The notes below the pieces were generated by a model. The model was not told where the DNA came from and searched no databases. It worked only from the letters and a program-made list of their open reading frames with translations. From the NCBI GenBank assembly GCA_020063565.1, contig JAICDB010000002.1:103870-167869 (forward strand): 64,000 nucleotides of DNA. The letters run 5' to 3'. Position 1 is the first letter of the stretch. The number at the start of each line of letters is the position of its first letter. Source of the DNA: Clostridiales bacterium (GTDB lineage Bacteria; Bacillota; DSM-16504; Desulfitibacterales; JAICDB01). A program made the translations under genes and the position numbers. This document shows positions 24,921 through 34,283 of this stretch, piece after piece.

Positions 24921-25622
24921 ATAATACTTGCAAAAAATATTGAGAAAAATATAGGTTCCAAAAGAATTCTCAAAGGAGTTAACCTGCAGGTTGAACCCGG
25001 ACAGTTTGTAAGTTTACTGGGACCAAACGGTGCGGGTAAAACCACACTATTAAAGGTGCTGGCATTATTAACCCCTCCTAGTGCAGGTGAAGTAATTATT
25101 GCAGGACAAAGTGCATCAGCTAAACCTTTAAATTATCGCAAGAAGATTGGTGTTATTTCCCATAATACCTTTCTTTATAATAACTTATCTGCTTATGAAA
25201 ACTTGCTGTTTTACGGCCGCATGTATGATGTGCCTAATTTGAAAAAACGCATAAATGAAGTTATTTCTGAAGTAGGTTTAAAATACAGTCTGAATGATCC
25301 GGTGCGAAATTTTTCTCGAGGAATGCAGCAACGCCTATCTATTGCCAGGGCTATTATCCATGAGCCTGAGATACTTTTTTTAGACGAGCCCTACACAGGT
25401 TTGGATCAGGCTGCCGTAAAAATATTAAATAATGTTTTACTGAAGTTAAAAAATAATGAACGCACAATTCTGATGGTAACTCATAATTTCGAACAGGCTT
25501 TAAATATGAGTGACCGTTTGGTGATACTGGTTGGTGGAAGAATTGTTCATGAAACACCAGGGAGTTTCCTTACCCTCGAAAGTCTAAAAGACCTCTATTT
25601 AAATTTAGTGGAGGAAAGATGA
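24921..25622 (+). CDS. ccmA: Heme ABC transporter ATP-binding protein CcmA, apparent AUA start
   Basis: The 233-residue ABC ATPase has Walker A GPNGAGKTT, a signature region NFSRGMQQRLSIARAI, Walker B ILFLDEPYTGLD and the switch His in MVTHNF. It drives heme release to CcmE with CcmBCD. No ATG, GTG or TTG lies in frame between the upstream TAG (24906) and Walker A. The only site with a ribosome binding site (AGGAGGG, 24907-24913, 7 bp spacing) is ATA 24921, giving MILAKNIEKN. The first ATG (25056) would delete Walker A. Confidence 0.9.
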   Translation: MILAKNIEKNIGSKRILKGVNLQVEPGQFVSLLGPNGAGKTTLLKVLALLTPPSAGEVIIAGQSASAKPLNYRKKIGVISHNTFLYNNLSAYENLLFYGRMYDVPNLKKRINEVISEVGLKYSLNDPVRNFSRGMQQRLSIARAIIHEPEILFLDEPYTGLDQAAVKILNNVLLKLKNNERTILMVTHNFEQALNMSDRLVILVGGRIVHETPGSFLTLESLKDLYLNLVEER

Positions 25623-26299
25623 TGGGCTATTTATCCAAAATTTTAAATCTTGTATGGAAAGATTTGGTTATAGAATTTCGTGCAAAAGAAATTTTGAGCG
25701 TTATGCTAATATTTGCGATACTTGTACCAATAATTCTTGCATTTTCATTAAATTCGGCCCAAGAAACCACAGAAAACATATTTCCGGGAATCATCTGGGT
25801 TGCTCTGACTTTTTCCGGCATATTAGGCTTTAATCGCACATTTCTTAACGAAAAGCAAAATGATTCGCTACTGGGTCTGATGCTGACACCGGTAGACCGG
25901 ACTGCAATTTATTTTGCAAAGGTCATTGTTAACTTTACAATGATGATTTTTACTGAAGCTGTAACATTACCGCTTCTTTTTATACTGTTTGATTTTCGCT
26001 TCAGGGGATCAATACTGACTTTGGTTTTAGTGATTTTTCTGGGAACACTGGGTTTTACAAGCGTGAGCACCTTTTTGTCAGCCCTATCTGCAAATACGCG
26101 AGCAAGTGAAATTTTGCTGCCGATTATTCTTTTTCCAATTATCATACCCGTAATAATTGCTGCCGTACAATCTACAGGTATAGTTTTGGTAGGAGCCTCA
26201 ATTGGAGAAATCGCTTCCTGGATAAAACTGCTGGGAGTTTATGATGTGATTTTTATGGCGGTCCCTTTTATTTTATTTGAATATATACTGGAGGTATAA
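25619..26299 (+). CDS. ccmB: Heme exporter membrane subunit CcmB
   Basis: The 226-residue, six-helix protein has the CcmB pattern: LVWKDLVIEFRAKEILSVML at the N-terminus, FNRTFLNEKQNDSLLGLMLTP in the cytoplasmic loop and ILLPIILFPIIIPVIIAAV. It is the permease partner of CcmA. Its ATG overlaps the ccmA stop by 4 bp and follows GAGGAAAG. Confidence 0.94.
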   Translation: MMGYLSKILNLVWKDLVIEFRAKEILSVMLIFAILVPIILAFSLNSAQETTENIFPGIIWVALTFSGILGFNRTFLNEKQNDSLLGLMLTPVDRTAIYFAKVIVNFTMMIFTEAVTLPLLFILFDFRFRGSILTLVLVIFLGTLGFTSVSTFLSALSANTRASEILLPIILFPIIIPVIIAAVQSTGIVLVGASIGEIASWIKLLGVYDVIFMAVPFILFEYILEV

Positions 26300-26302
26300 A
26301 AA

Positions 26303-26992
26303 GTGTCCAAAAAGTTAAAGGGCCACACCTTTTTAGGCTGGCTGACCTTTGCCATGATAATATTTGCCTTGTATATGGCTTTGGTACACGCACCTGTTGA
26401 AAGGGTAATGGGTGTGGTGCAGAAAATTTTCTATTTTCACGTGGCATCTGCATGGAATGCATTTTTTGCCTTCTTTGTTGTTTTTGTTGCAAGTATTATT
26501 TTCCTGAAGACCAGAAATAGAAAATGGGATATAATTGCCAAAGTTTCTGCAGAAATTGGAGTTGTTTTTACCACAATAGTTTTGGTAAGCGGTCCAATTT
26601 GGGCTCGCTCGGCATGGAACCGCTGGTGGGTATGGGAACCGAGGCTTACCACAACATTAATTCTCTGGTTTATTTATCTTGCTTATATATTAATTCGTTC
26701 AGCAAGTATAGAAGAAGATAAAAAGGGAGTACTTGCAGCTGCTTTTGGAATAATAGGTTTTCTTGATGTACCTGTTGTGTTTTTTGCTATCCGCTGGTGG
26801 GGCTCCCTTTACCACCCTGAAGTAGTTAAAGGTTCAGGCGGGGGACTGCACCCTGCCATGTTTCAGGCCTTAATTGCCTGTGTAGTTGCATTTACTTTCC
26901 TTTATTTTTATTTTCTTCAAAAAGGAATTTTTATAGAACTTTCAAGATTACGGATTGAAAAAATTAAGGAAGAACTAAGGGCTGAAAATTAA
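26303..26992 (+). CDS. ccmC: Heme exporter/handling protein CcmC
   Basis: The 229-residue, six-helix protein has the WWD-type heme-binding segment (ARSAWNRWWVWEPRLTTTLI) with a conserved His in FYFHVASAWNAFF and another in GGGLHPAMF. CcmC loads heme on CcmE. It starts at GTG 26303, with GGAGGT at 26290-26295. Confidence 0.95.
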   Translation: MSKKLKGHTFLGWLTFAMIIFALYMALVHAPVERVMGVVQKIFYFHVASAWNAFFAFFVVFVASIIFLKTRNRKWDIIAKVSAEIGVVFTTIVLVSGPIWARSAWNRWWVWEPRLTTTLILWFIYLAYILIRSASIEEDKKGVLAAAFGIIGFLDVPVVFFAIRWWGSLYHPEVVKGSGGGLHPAMFQALIACVVAFTFLYFYFLQKGIFIELSRLRIEKIKEELRAEN

Positions 26993-27002
26993 GAGGGGGA
27001 TT

Positions 27003-27137
27003 ATGATGGGTTATTTAGTTGCTGCGTACAGTTTAATCTGGGGATTGATCTTTATATATACAGTAGTTTTAGGTAACAGACAGAAAAAACTGCTCAGAGA
27101 GGTTGAGATGCTTCGGCAAGCATTGGAAGATAAATAA
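27003..27137 (+). CDS. ccmD: Heme exporter small subunit CcmD-like (44 aa)
   Basis: A 44-residue ORF with one helix near the N-terminus (YLVAAYSLIWGLIFIYTVVLG) and a charged amphipathic tail (RQKKLLREVEMLRQAL) fits CcmD, which holds holo-CcmE to CcmC. It follows ccmC by 10 bp with AGAGGGGG as ribosome binding site, so it is a real gene despite its size. Confidence 0.85.
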   Translation: MMGYLVAAYSLIWGLIFIYTVVLGNRQKKLLREVEMLRQALEDK

Positions 27138-27154
27138 GTGAGGAGGGACCTTTC

Positions 27155-27745
27155 ATGTCCGCTAGAGAGAAAAAAAGAGCCGAATTTATCAGTGGCAAAC
27201 AGAGGTCTCGCAGGTCTAACCGCCTGGTGATAGTGATTTTTGTACTGGTTGCCGTAGTAGGTGTTGGCTGGTTTGCTTATTTAACCAGAGATACCGCAGT
27301 TTTACCAAGAAGATATGAGGGTGGAAGCTATAATATTGGAAAAACCCCTGATTATAAAGGTAGGACCATAAGCATGACAGATATTTCCAATAGGGTCCGG
27401 GATGGTAAAATTATTATCTCACTACAAGAAGTAATTGATAATAGCATTATTTATTCAGAGTATCAAAATGCCGGCGAAAGAAAGGCAATTACCTCGTTTA
27501 TTACTCCTGCAGGACGCCTCATTGTAGCAATAGCAATGTGTGAACCCTGTCGCTCTGAGCGTTTCCATATTGAGGAAAATATACTTGTCTGTGATACTTG
27601 CGGTACAAGGTGGTATCTAAATGATTTAAGGGGAATTTCCGGAGGATGCCCCCAGTATCCGCCTGAAGAACTACCTTATGAAGTACAAGATGGAAAAATA
27701 TTTATTCCTGAAGATATTGTGAAGGAATGGCAGCCCAGAATTTAG
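27155..27745 (+). CDS. DUF2318 membrane-anchored Fe-S/iron-binding domain protein
   Basis: The 196 residues have a basic N-terminus, one helix (about 23-43) and an extracytoplasmic DUF2318 domain with MCEPCRSERFHIEENILVCD, CGTRWYLNDLRGISGGC and PQYPPEELPY. Its CxxC...CxxC pattern resembles a metal site. In Campylobacter jejuni a DUF2318 protein sits with two FtsX-like permeases and an ATPase in the P19/Ftr1 iron-uptake locus. The same quartet follows here, but P19 and Ftr1 are absent from the window. A role in iron handling for heme/cytochrome assembly is an inference. Confidence 0.88.
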   Translation: MSAREKKRAEFISGKQRSRRSNRLVIVIFVLVAVVGVGWFAYLTRDTAVLPRRYEGGSYNIGKTPDYKGRTISMTDISNRVRDGKIIISLQEVIDNSIIYSEYQNAGERKAITSFITPAGRLIVAIAMCEPCRSERFHIEENILVCDTCGTRWYLNDLRGISGGCPQYPPEELPYEVQDGKIFIPEDIVKEWQPRI

Positions 27746-27758
27746 GGGGGGAGCAAAG

Positions 27759-28913
27759 TTGCGGCTGGACAGTATTGCCATTAACAGCTTAAAAAGACGA
27801 AAAACAAAATTGCTATTTATGGTTTTAGGTATGGTCATAGCAGTAGGTTCTGTAGTTGCTCTTCACTCGCTAACTGCTGCCATGAATCGAGAATTAGCCG
27901 CTACCTTTGATGAAATAGGAGCAAATATCATTGTAAAACCGAACACCGCTGATTACGCAGTATCCTATGGAGGGGTGAGTATACCATCCAGCGGAGAAGA
28001 GGCGCTCCTTTCCAGTGACGATATTATTAAGATTAATACAATACCCAATAGAGATAATATCGCTTTTGTAGCGCCCAAACTGCTGGGAATGGTAGAATAT
28101 CAAAAAGAAGATGTAGTGCTGGTGGGAGTAGATTTTCAATATGAGTTAAAATTAAAAAAATGGTGGAGATTTCAGGGTGAAAATCCTCTGGCAGTAAACC
28201 ATTTATTGCTGGGAAGTAAAGTTGCCTCCAAATTTAATAAACAACCGGGAGATAAAATGAAGATAAATGATAGAGAATTTACAGTAGCGGCCATACTGGA
28301 AGAACAGGGCAGTGATGAAGACGGTATAATTTTTGCACACATTCTCACAGCTCAAGAAGTGTTAAATAAAAAAAATAAAGTGAGTTTTATAGAAGTTGCA
28401 GCCTACTGCACTTCATGCCCCATTGAACAGATCATAGCAGAAATTGAGAAAGCACTTCCCCATGCCAGGGTGACTGCTTTAGCAGAAGCAGTTCAACTAA
28501 GGCAGCAAACAATTGACCGGTTAAGTAATTTTGCCTATTTTTTTTCAATACTGGTGACGCTAATTGGTTCAGTACTTATAATGCTGACAATGCTGTCAGC
28601 CGTTAGTGAAAGGGTTTCGGAAATAGGAATTTATCGTGCAATGGGATATAGACGGAGTAATATATTAGAAATTATCTTGACTGAGGCAGCAGTGATCGGA
28701 CTTATTGGAGGAGCACTGGGCTATGTCCTGGGGATTAGCAGTTCCAGGCTATTAGCGCCAATAGTAGCAGAAATGCAGATCTCCATTTCGTGGAATCCCC
28801 TTGTGGGGGTTACTGTTATTCTTTTTGCAGTTATTATAGGAATTTTGGCAAGTGTGTATCCCGCAGTAAAAGCATCTCAAATAGACCCTGTAGAAGCATT
28901 CCGTTTCATATGA
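27759..28913 (+). CDS. FtsX-like ABC permease (MacB type), first
   Basis: The 384-residue protein has one N-terminal helix, a large extracytoplasmic MacB core (about 45-255) and three C-terminal FtsX helices (SEIGIYRAMGYRRSNILEIIL and the later YPAVKASQIDPVEAFR). The core contains a CTSC pair (about 222-225) not seen in its paralogue at 29647. TTG 27759 follows GGGGGGAG. It should form a mechanotransmitting transporter with the ATPase at 28957. Confidence 0.9.
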   Translation: MRLDSIAINSLKRRKTKLLFMVLGMVIAVGSVVALHSLTAAMNRELAATFDEIGANIIVKPNTADYAVSYGGVSIPSSGEEALLSSDDIIKINTIPNRDNIAFVAPKLLGMVEYQKEDVVLVGVDFQYELKLKKWWRFQGENPLAVNHLLLGSKVASKFNKQPGDKMKINDREFTVAAILEEQGSDEDGIIFAHILTAQEVLNKKNKVSFIEVAAYCTSCPIEQIIAEIEKALPHARVTALAEAVQLRQQTIDRLSNFAYFFSILVTLIGSVLIMLTMLSAVSERVSEIGIYRAMGYRRSNILEIILTEAAVIGLIGGALGYVLGISSSRLLAPIVAEMQISISWNPLVGVTVILFAVIIGILASVYPAVKASQIDPVEAFRFI

Positions 28914-28956
28914 GTTGAAAGATTAGTTCTGCAAGTATATACAGGAGTGTGTTTTT

Positions 28957-29634
28957 ATGGCGCTTATAGAAGTAAAAAATGTTACTAAGTTTTATAACAG
29001 CGGTGAGGGGCAGGTAACTGCGCTGGGAGGAGTAAATCTAACCGTACAAAAAGGAGAGTTTCTTGCTTTGATGGGTGATTCCGGTTCAGGAAAAAGCACT
29101 TTATTATCTGTTATCGGCGCCCTCAATCCTCCCACTGGAGGCAAGGTCTTAATAGATGATATTGATGTCTATGATTTATCTTCAGAACGCAGGGCTGATT
29201 TTCGAAGCAGCTATATTGGATTTGTATTTCAACAATTTCAATTAATTCAATATTTAACAGTTGTCGAGAATGTTATGGTTCCCCTTGCAATTTTAAACTA
29301 TAACCATAAGGAACAACTGGAAATGGCTAAAAAGGTTCTTAAAAAAGTGGGATTGGAAAATAAAATGAGACGCCTGCCAAATCAACTTTCCGGCGGTGAG
29401 CAGGAAAGGGTTGCCATTGCTCGGGCCATAGTAAATGAACCTCCCATAATTCTTGCTGATGAACCCACAGGTAGTCTTGACTCAAAAACAGGCGAAGGAA
29501 TAATGCGCTTGTTTCAATCCCTTAACCGGGAAGGATTGACTATAGTTATGGTTACTCATAACAGGGAAAATCTAAAATTTGTAAAAAGAACAGTTTCTAT
29601 GAAGGATGGGCTTATCAAAAATCAAGAGAATTAG
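28957..29634 (+). CDS. LolD/MacB-type ABC ATPase
   Basis: The 225-residue ATPase has Walker [11 protein letters not shown]-loop [16 protein letters not shown], signature [14 protein letters not shown], Walker [13 protein letters not shown] and MVTHN. It is of the LolD/FtsE/MacB class that powers FtsX-like permeases on both sides of this gene. Confidence 0.95.
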   Translation: MALIEVKNVTKFYNSGEGQVTALGGVNLTVQKGEFLALMGDSGSGKSTLLSVIGALNPPTGGKVLIDDIDVYDLSSERRADFRSSYIGFVFQQFQLIQYLTVVENVMVPLAILNYNHKEQLEMAKKVLKKVGLENKMRRLPNQLSGGEQERVAIARAIVNEPPIILADEPTGSLDSKTGEGIMRLFQSLNREGLTIVMVTHNRENLKFVKRTVSMKDGLIKNQEN

Positions 29635-29646
29635 AAAGGGAGCGCT

Positions 29647-30780
29647 ATGCGTTTACTAAATATTGCCTTTAGCAATTTAAGGGTTAGAAAAATAAAAATA
29701 TTTTTTTTGCTACTGGGGATAATTCTGGGAGTTGCCATTATTGTATCCTTAACCGGTATTACTCTGGCAATGCAGGAACAACTGGAAAGCAAATTTGAGG
29801 ATATTGGGATGCGTGTGTTGGTAACTCCGAAATCTAATTCTCTTTTCCTATCCTATCACGGCATCAGCGTCCATTCGGGGAACTATGCCAGGAAGACAAT
29901 ACCGGAGAAAATTGCCCATAATATTAAACAGTTTGGAGGACAAAATGTAACTGCCATTTCACCTAAACTGGTACAAAATGCAGAAATTAAATCAAAAAAG
30001 ATGCTTATTGCAGGTATTTCCCGCGAGGAATTAAATCTTAAGCCTTACTGGCGTATAAATGGAAAATTTCCTAATAGAAAGCAAATCCTCCTGGGAGCAT
30101 CGACTGCCCAACGACTAAAATTGTCTGTGGAAGATAAAGTTCCGATTAAGGGTGAAATATTTACTGTGTCCGGCATCCTTAATGAAACAGGGACCGTAGA
30201 AGATGAACTGGTTTTTATAAATTTAGCCGAAGCGCAAAGGGTGTTTAACAGGAATAAGCAGGTGACATTTATTGAATTAAGTGTCAATGATAAGGAAGCA
30301 ATTTCAGCTTTGAGGAGTAAATTTACTTCGGTGGCTATAACAGAAGTAAAGGGAGAAAATGAAGAACGTCAAGAAATAGTAAACAGGTTTGCAAAATTCG
30401 CAGTTCTAATTTCTATTTGTGTTTTATTGATCGGCTTTTTAATTATTTCCACTACAATGATGTCTTCTGTTAAGGAAAGAACCCGAGAAATTGGTATTTT
30501 TAGAGCGCTAGGCTTTAAAAGAAAGCATATTGTAAAGATTATACTATTTGAGGCTGTAGTTGTCAGTACAGTAGGGGGTGTTGTTGGGTATATAGGTGGA
30601 ATTTTACTTGTTAAGCTTATTTCACCATATATTACACAATTTGAAGTGCAGCTTCACTGGAGCCCGGAGCTGGGTTTAGCTACCGTTATTATGTCTATTC
30701 TGGTGGGGCTACTGGCAAGCGCCTACCCTGCATACCAAGCAGCACGATTGGACCCCATTGAAGCAATCCGCTTTATTTAA
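29647..30780 (+). CDS. FtsX-like ABC permease (MacB type), second
   Basis: The 377-residue paralogue of the protein at 27759 has the same topology, with a shared start (LLNIAFSNLRVRKIKIFFLLLG) and end (YPAYQAARLDPIEAIRFI). The two would form a heterodimeric permease. It ends a continuous run of same-strand genes beginning at 20649. Confidence 0.9.
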   Translation: MRLLNIAFSNLRVRKIKIFFLLLGIILGVAIIVSLTGITLAMQEQLESKFEDIGMRVLVTPKSNSLFLSYHGISVHSGNYARKTIPEKIAHNIKQFGGQNVTAISPKLVQNAEIKSKKMLIAGISREELNLKPYWRINGKFPNRKQILLGASTAQRLKLSVEDKVPIKGEIFTVSGILNETGTVEDELVFINLAEAQRVFNRNKQVTFIELSVNDKEAISALRSKFTSVAITEVKGENEERQEIVNRFAKFAVLISICVLLIGFLIISTTMMSSVKERTREIGIFRALGFKRKHIVKIILFEAVVVSTVGGVVGYIGGILLVKLISPYITQFEVQLHWSPELGLATVIMSILVGLLASAYPAYQAARLDPIEAIRFI

Positions 30781-30913
30781 TGCATAAAAGTTAATAAAAA
30801 CAAGCAGGATTTATAAGATATTTGTAGAATTGTTTAACAAGAAATTTTCTAAAATTAAAATAATTTTACTAAATGTTTACTTAAGAACTTTTTCATAATA
30901 CGATATATTTTTA

Positions 30914-31016
30914 TACTTTTCGTATAACCTCGATAATATGGTTCGAGGGTCTCTACCAGGTAACCGTAAATTACCTTGGCTACGAAAAGGATGTGTTAGA
31001 ATGTCCTTTTCGTAGC
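30914..31016 (+). promoter_or_regulatory. Purine riboswitch, guanine class
   Basis: The aptamer is complete. P1 is CTTTTCGTA (30916-30924) with TACGAAAAG (30981-30989). P2 is CCTCGA/TCGAGG around ATAATATGG. J2/3 is GTCTCTACC, and P3 has a CCGTAAA loop (30964-30970). The base before TAC is C (30980), the specificity position that marks guanine/hypoxanthine rather than adenine. Downstream, CTACGAAAAGGA can instead pair with TCCTTTTCGTAG (31005-31016), stealing the 3' strand of P1. No U-tract follows, so the output may be translational, or antiterminator-like. It controls the molybdenum hydroxylase genes beginning at 31096. Confidence 0.9.
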
Positions 31017-31095
31017 CTGGAAAAGACGGAGGCCTGGTTTAAATTTTTATATAATTAAATTATTTTCTTCATGAAAATGAGAAAGGAGGAAAACA

Positions 31096-33387
31096 ATGAC
31101 AGTCAATGTTGTGGGAAAAAGGGTGAAAAGAGTTGATGCAGTTGCCAAAGTAACCGGAAAAGCTAAATATACTGATGATTTTATGGAAAGAGACATGCTG
31201 GTGGGAAAGATATTAAGAAGCCCTTATGCCCATGCCATCGTTAAAAAAATTGATGTCAGTAAAGCAAAAGCCCTACCGGGTGTGGAGGCTGTTTTAACTT
31301 ACAAGGATGTTCCCGATAACAAATATGCTACAGCCGGACATCCGTATTCCCTTGATCCGAAGCATAGGGATCGTGAAGATCGTACTATCTTGACTAAAAA
31401 GGCCCGCTTTGTAGGAGATGAGATAGCTGCTGTAGTTGCAACTGATGATTTGACTGCTGAAAAGGCTCTGAAATTAATTGATGTTGAATATGAAGTATTA
31501 GAACCGGTATTGACGCCGGAAGATGCCCTCAAGGAAAATGCACCCCTCATCCATGAAGAATATGATAATAACATTATAAGTGACTTTGGTTACCAGATTG
31601 GAGATGTAGAAGAATCCTTTAAGGAGTCTGACTATATTTTTGAGGATGAATTTGAAACGAGTATCGTGCAGCACTGCCATTTAGAAAACCATATTTCATA
31701 TGCTTATGTGGATGCTGACGACAGGATAGTTATTGTTTCTTCCACTCAAATTCCTCATATTTGCAGGAGAATCGTTGGGCAGGCGCTGGGCATTCCCTGG
31801 GGAAGAATACGTGTAATTAAGCCTTACATTGGCGGGGGATTTGGAAATAAGCAAGACGTTTGCTTGGAACCTTTAAATGCAGCACTGACTCTGGCTGTAG
31901 GTGGGAGACCCGTTAAAATTGATCTTTCCCGAGAAGAGTGTATGATTGCTACCAGAACACGCCATGCTTTTAAGTATAAATTTAAAACAGGTGTATCCAA
32001 AGACGGAAAATTAATTGCAACCCATATCACTGCCATCTCCAACAATGGTGCATATGCATCCCATGGCCACTCGATTGCCATGAGCGCCGGTACAAAGTTT
32101 AGACCCCTTTATTCTTTCAAATCCATAAAATTTGATCCCGTCACCGTATATACAAATTTACCTGCTGCAGGTGCAATGCGCGCTTATGGGGTTCCACAGA
32201 TAAAATTTGCACTTGAATCCCATATGGAAAATATAGCAAGGAAACTAAATATGGATCCTATTGAATTCCGTAGGAGAAATCTTCTTGGAGAGGGATATGT
32301 AGACCCCCTTAATGGAAATAAGGTTTTAAGTTGTGGAATTCATGAGTGTATTGCTAAAGGTAAGGAACTCATTAACTGGGATGAGAAAAAAGAGAAATAT
32401 AAAAACCAGACCGGCATTAAGCGCAGAGGATTGGGAATGGCATGCTTTAGTTATGCCTCCGGTACCCACCCGGTTGGTTTGGAACTTGCCGGCGCAAGGA
32501 TAGTGCTTAACCAGGATGGATCGGTTCAACTGCAGATCGGGGCGACGGAAATAGGCCAGGGAAGTGATACCGTCTTTGCACAAATGGTTGCTGAAGTTCT
32601 GGGTATCCCCGTAGATATGGTGCATGTTGTTTCTACTCAAGATACGGATATTAGTCCTTTTGATACCGGAGCGTATGCATCAAGGCAAACTTATGTTACA
32701 GGAATGGCTGTGAAAAAAGCAGCTTTAGAAATTAAGGAAAAAATTCTCAATTTTGTGTGGGGTATGACAGATATTCCGGCAGAAGCTCTCGATATTGAGG
32801 ATGCAAATATTGTTTATAAACATTCAGGAGAAGTTGTCATGCCGTTATCTAAAGTGGCAATGCAGACCTATTATGATACTGTGTTTGCCAAACCCATTAC
32901 AAGTGATACGTCCAATAATGCCAGGGTTAACGCCATGTCCTTTGGTGTTACCTTTGCGGAAGTTGAGGTGGATATCAAAACCGGAAAAATTGAAGTAGTG
33001 GAAATATTTAATGTCCATGATTCCGGTAAAATTATCAACCCTCAACTGGCAGAAGGCCAGGTTCACGGCGGCGTAAGCATGGGAATTGGATATGCTCTTT
33101 CTGAAGAAATGCTCTTTGATGAAAAAACAGGAAAGCCTTTAAACAATAATTTACTCGATTATAAGCTGCCTACCATTATGGATACTCCCGATATTGGTGT
33201 AGCTTTTGTGGAAACCCATGATCCCACAGGCCCATTTGGAAATAAATCCCTTGGTGAGCCACCCGCTATCAGTCCGGCCCCCGCAATTAGAAATGCAGTT
33301 TTAGATGCAACAGGCGTAGCATTTGACCGTATACCGATGACTCCGCAACGGGTTTTTGAAAAGTTTAAAGAAGCTAAGTTAGTATAG
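31096..33387 (+). CDS. Xanthine dehydrogenase-type molybdopterin subunit
   Basis: The 763-residue large subunit of a molybdenum hydroxylase has an N-terminal Ald_Xan_dh_C domain (RVDAVAKVTGKAKYTDD), the GGGFGNKQD molybdopterin loop, AAGAMRAYGVPQ and QIGATEIGQGSDTVF. The catalytic glutamate is Glu721 in KSLGEPPAISPA. It hydroxylates a purine-like substrate at the Mo centre. The guanine riboswitch upstream supports xanthine/hypoxanthine. AAAGGAGG precedes ATG 31096. Confidence 0.93.
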   Translation: MTVNVVGKRVKRVDAVAKVTGKAKYTDDFMERDMLVGKILRSPYAHAIVKKIDVSKAKALPGVEAVLTYKDVPDNKYATAGHPYSLDPKHRDREDRTILTKKARFVGDEIAAVVATDDLTAEKALKLIDVEYEVLEPVLTPEDALKENAPLIHEEYDNNIISDFGYQIGDVEESFKESDYIFEDEFETSIVQHCHLENHISYAYVDADDRIVIVSSTQIPHICRRIVGQALGIPWGRIRVIKPYIGGGFGNKQDVCLEPLNAALTLAVGGRPVKIDLSREECMIATRTRHAFKYKFKTGVSKDGKLIATHITAISNNGAYASHGHSIAMSAGTKFRPLYSFKSIKFDPVTVYTNLPAAGAMRAYGVPQIKFALESHMENIARKLNMDPIEFRRRNLLGEGYVDPLNGNKVLSCGIHECIAKGKELINWDEKKEKYKNQTGIKRRGLGMACFSYASGTHPVGLELAGARIVLNQDGSVQLQIGATEIGQGSDTVFAQMVAEVLGIPVDMVHVVSTQDTDISPFDTGAYASRQTYVTGMAVKKAALEIKEKILNFVWGMTDIPAEALDIEDANIVYKHSGEVVMPLSKVAMQTYYDTVFAKPITSDTSNNARVNAMSFGVTFAEVEVDIKTGKIEVVEIFNVHDSGKIINPQLAEGQVHGGVSMGIGYALSEEMLFDEKTGKPLNNNLLDYKLPTIMDTPDIGVAFVETHDPTGPFGNKSLGEPPAISPAPAIRNAVLDATGVAFDRIPMTPQRVFEKFKEAKLV

Positions 33388-33401
33388 GAAGGGGGATCGC
33401 A

Positions 33402-34283
33402 ATGTATAATGTAGATCAATATTTTGAACCGGAAACTATTGATGAAGCAACTGCTTTGCTGGCAGAACATCCTAACTTGCTGATTATTGCAGGCGGTACT
33501 GATGTGTTAATTAAAATGCACAGTGGAAAAATAGCACAAGCAGATTTATTAAGTATTCGAAAAATAAAATTCCTGGAGACAATTCAAAAGCGCCAGGATG
33601 GAACATTGTCAATTGGCTCCTTAGCAACCTTTACTCAAATTGCAAATGATCCGATTATTAAAGAGAATATTCCTGTTTTAAAGGAAGCTGCTTTATCTAT
33701 GGGTGGTCCGCAAATTCGGAACGTTGCAACCATTGGCGGTAACATTTGCAATGGAGCAACCTCTGCAGACAGTGCCTCCACGTTGTTTGCACTTAATGCT
33801 AAGCTGAAGCTACAAACACAAGGAGGAGAACGGGTAATTCCGATTGAGGATTTTTATCTTGGGCCAGGAAAGGTTGATTTAAAGCCTGGAGAAATACTGA
33901 CTGAAATCGTTATATCACCTGAAGATTATCAGGATTATGGCGGCCACTACATCAAGTTTTCCATGCGTAAAGCTATGGATATTGCCACTTTAGGCGTATC
34001 AGCGATTTGCAGGATAAAGAATGGTGTTTTTGAGGATGTCAGAATTGGCCTTGGAGTGGCCGGTCCTACTCCCTTGAGATGTCAAGAAGCTGAAAGCTTT
34101 GCCAAAGGGAAAACTGTTTCGGCCCAAACTCTAGCGGAAATTGGCAAGCTAGCAGTTAAATCAACTAAAGCAAGAACTTCCTGGAGGGCTTCAAAAGAGT
34201 ACAGGGAGCACCTGGTGGAAGAGTTAAGTCAAAGGGCGCTAAAAGTGGCAATCAAAAATGCAGGTGGTGAGAGTCTTGCTTAA
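33402..34283 (+). CDS. Xanthine dehydrogenase-type FAD-binding subunit
   Basis: The 293-residue CoxM/XdhB-type protein has IIAGGTDVLIKMHSG and IRNVATIGGNICNGATSAD, the two FAD-binding loops, and a CO dehydrogenase flavoprotein C-terminal domain. It passes electrons from the Fe-S subunit to FAD. It sits 14 bp after the large subunit and overlaps the small subunit. Confidence 0.94.
   Translation: MYNVDQYFEPETIDEATALLAEHPNLLIIAGGTDVLIKMHSGKIAQADLLSIRKIKFLETIQKRQDGTLSIGSLATFTQIANDPIIKENIPVLKEAALSMGGPQIRNVATIGGNICNGATSADSASTLFALNAKLKLQTQGGERVIPIEDFYLGPGKVDLKPGEILTEIVISPEDYQDYGGHYIKFSMRKAMDIATLGVSAICRIKNGVFEDVRIGLGVAGPTPLRCQEAESFAKGKTVSAQTLAEIGKLAVKSTKARTSWRASKEYREHLVEELSQRALKVAIKNAGGESLA

Noticed and set aside
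25056..25622. ccmA starting at the first ATG (25056)
   Set aside because: This would delete Walker A and the first strands of the ATPase, which are encoded immediately upstream in the same frame.
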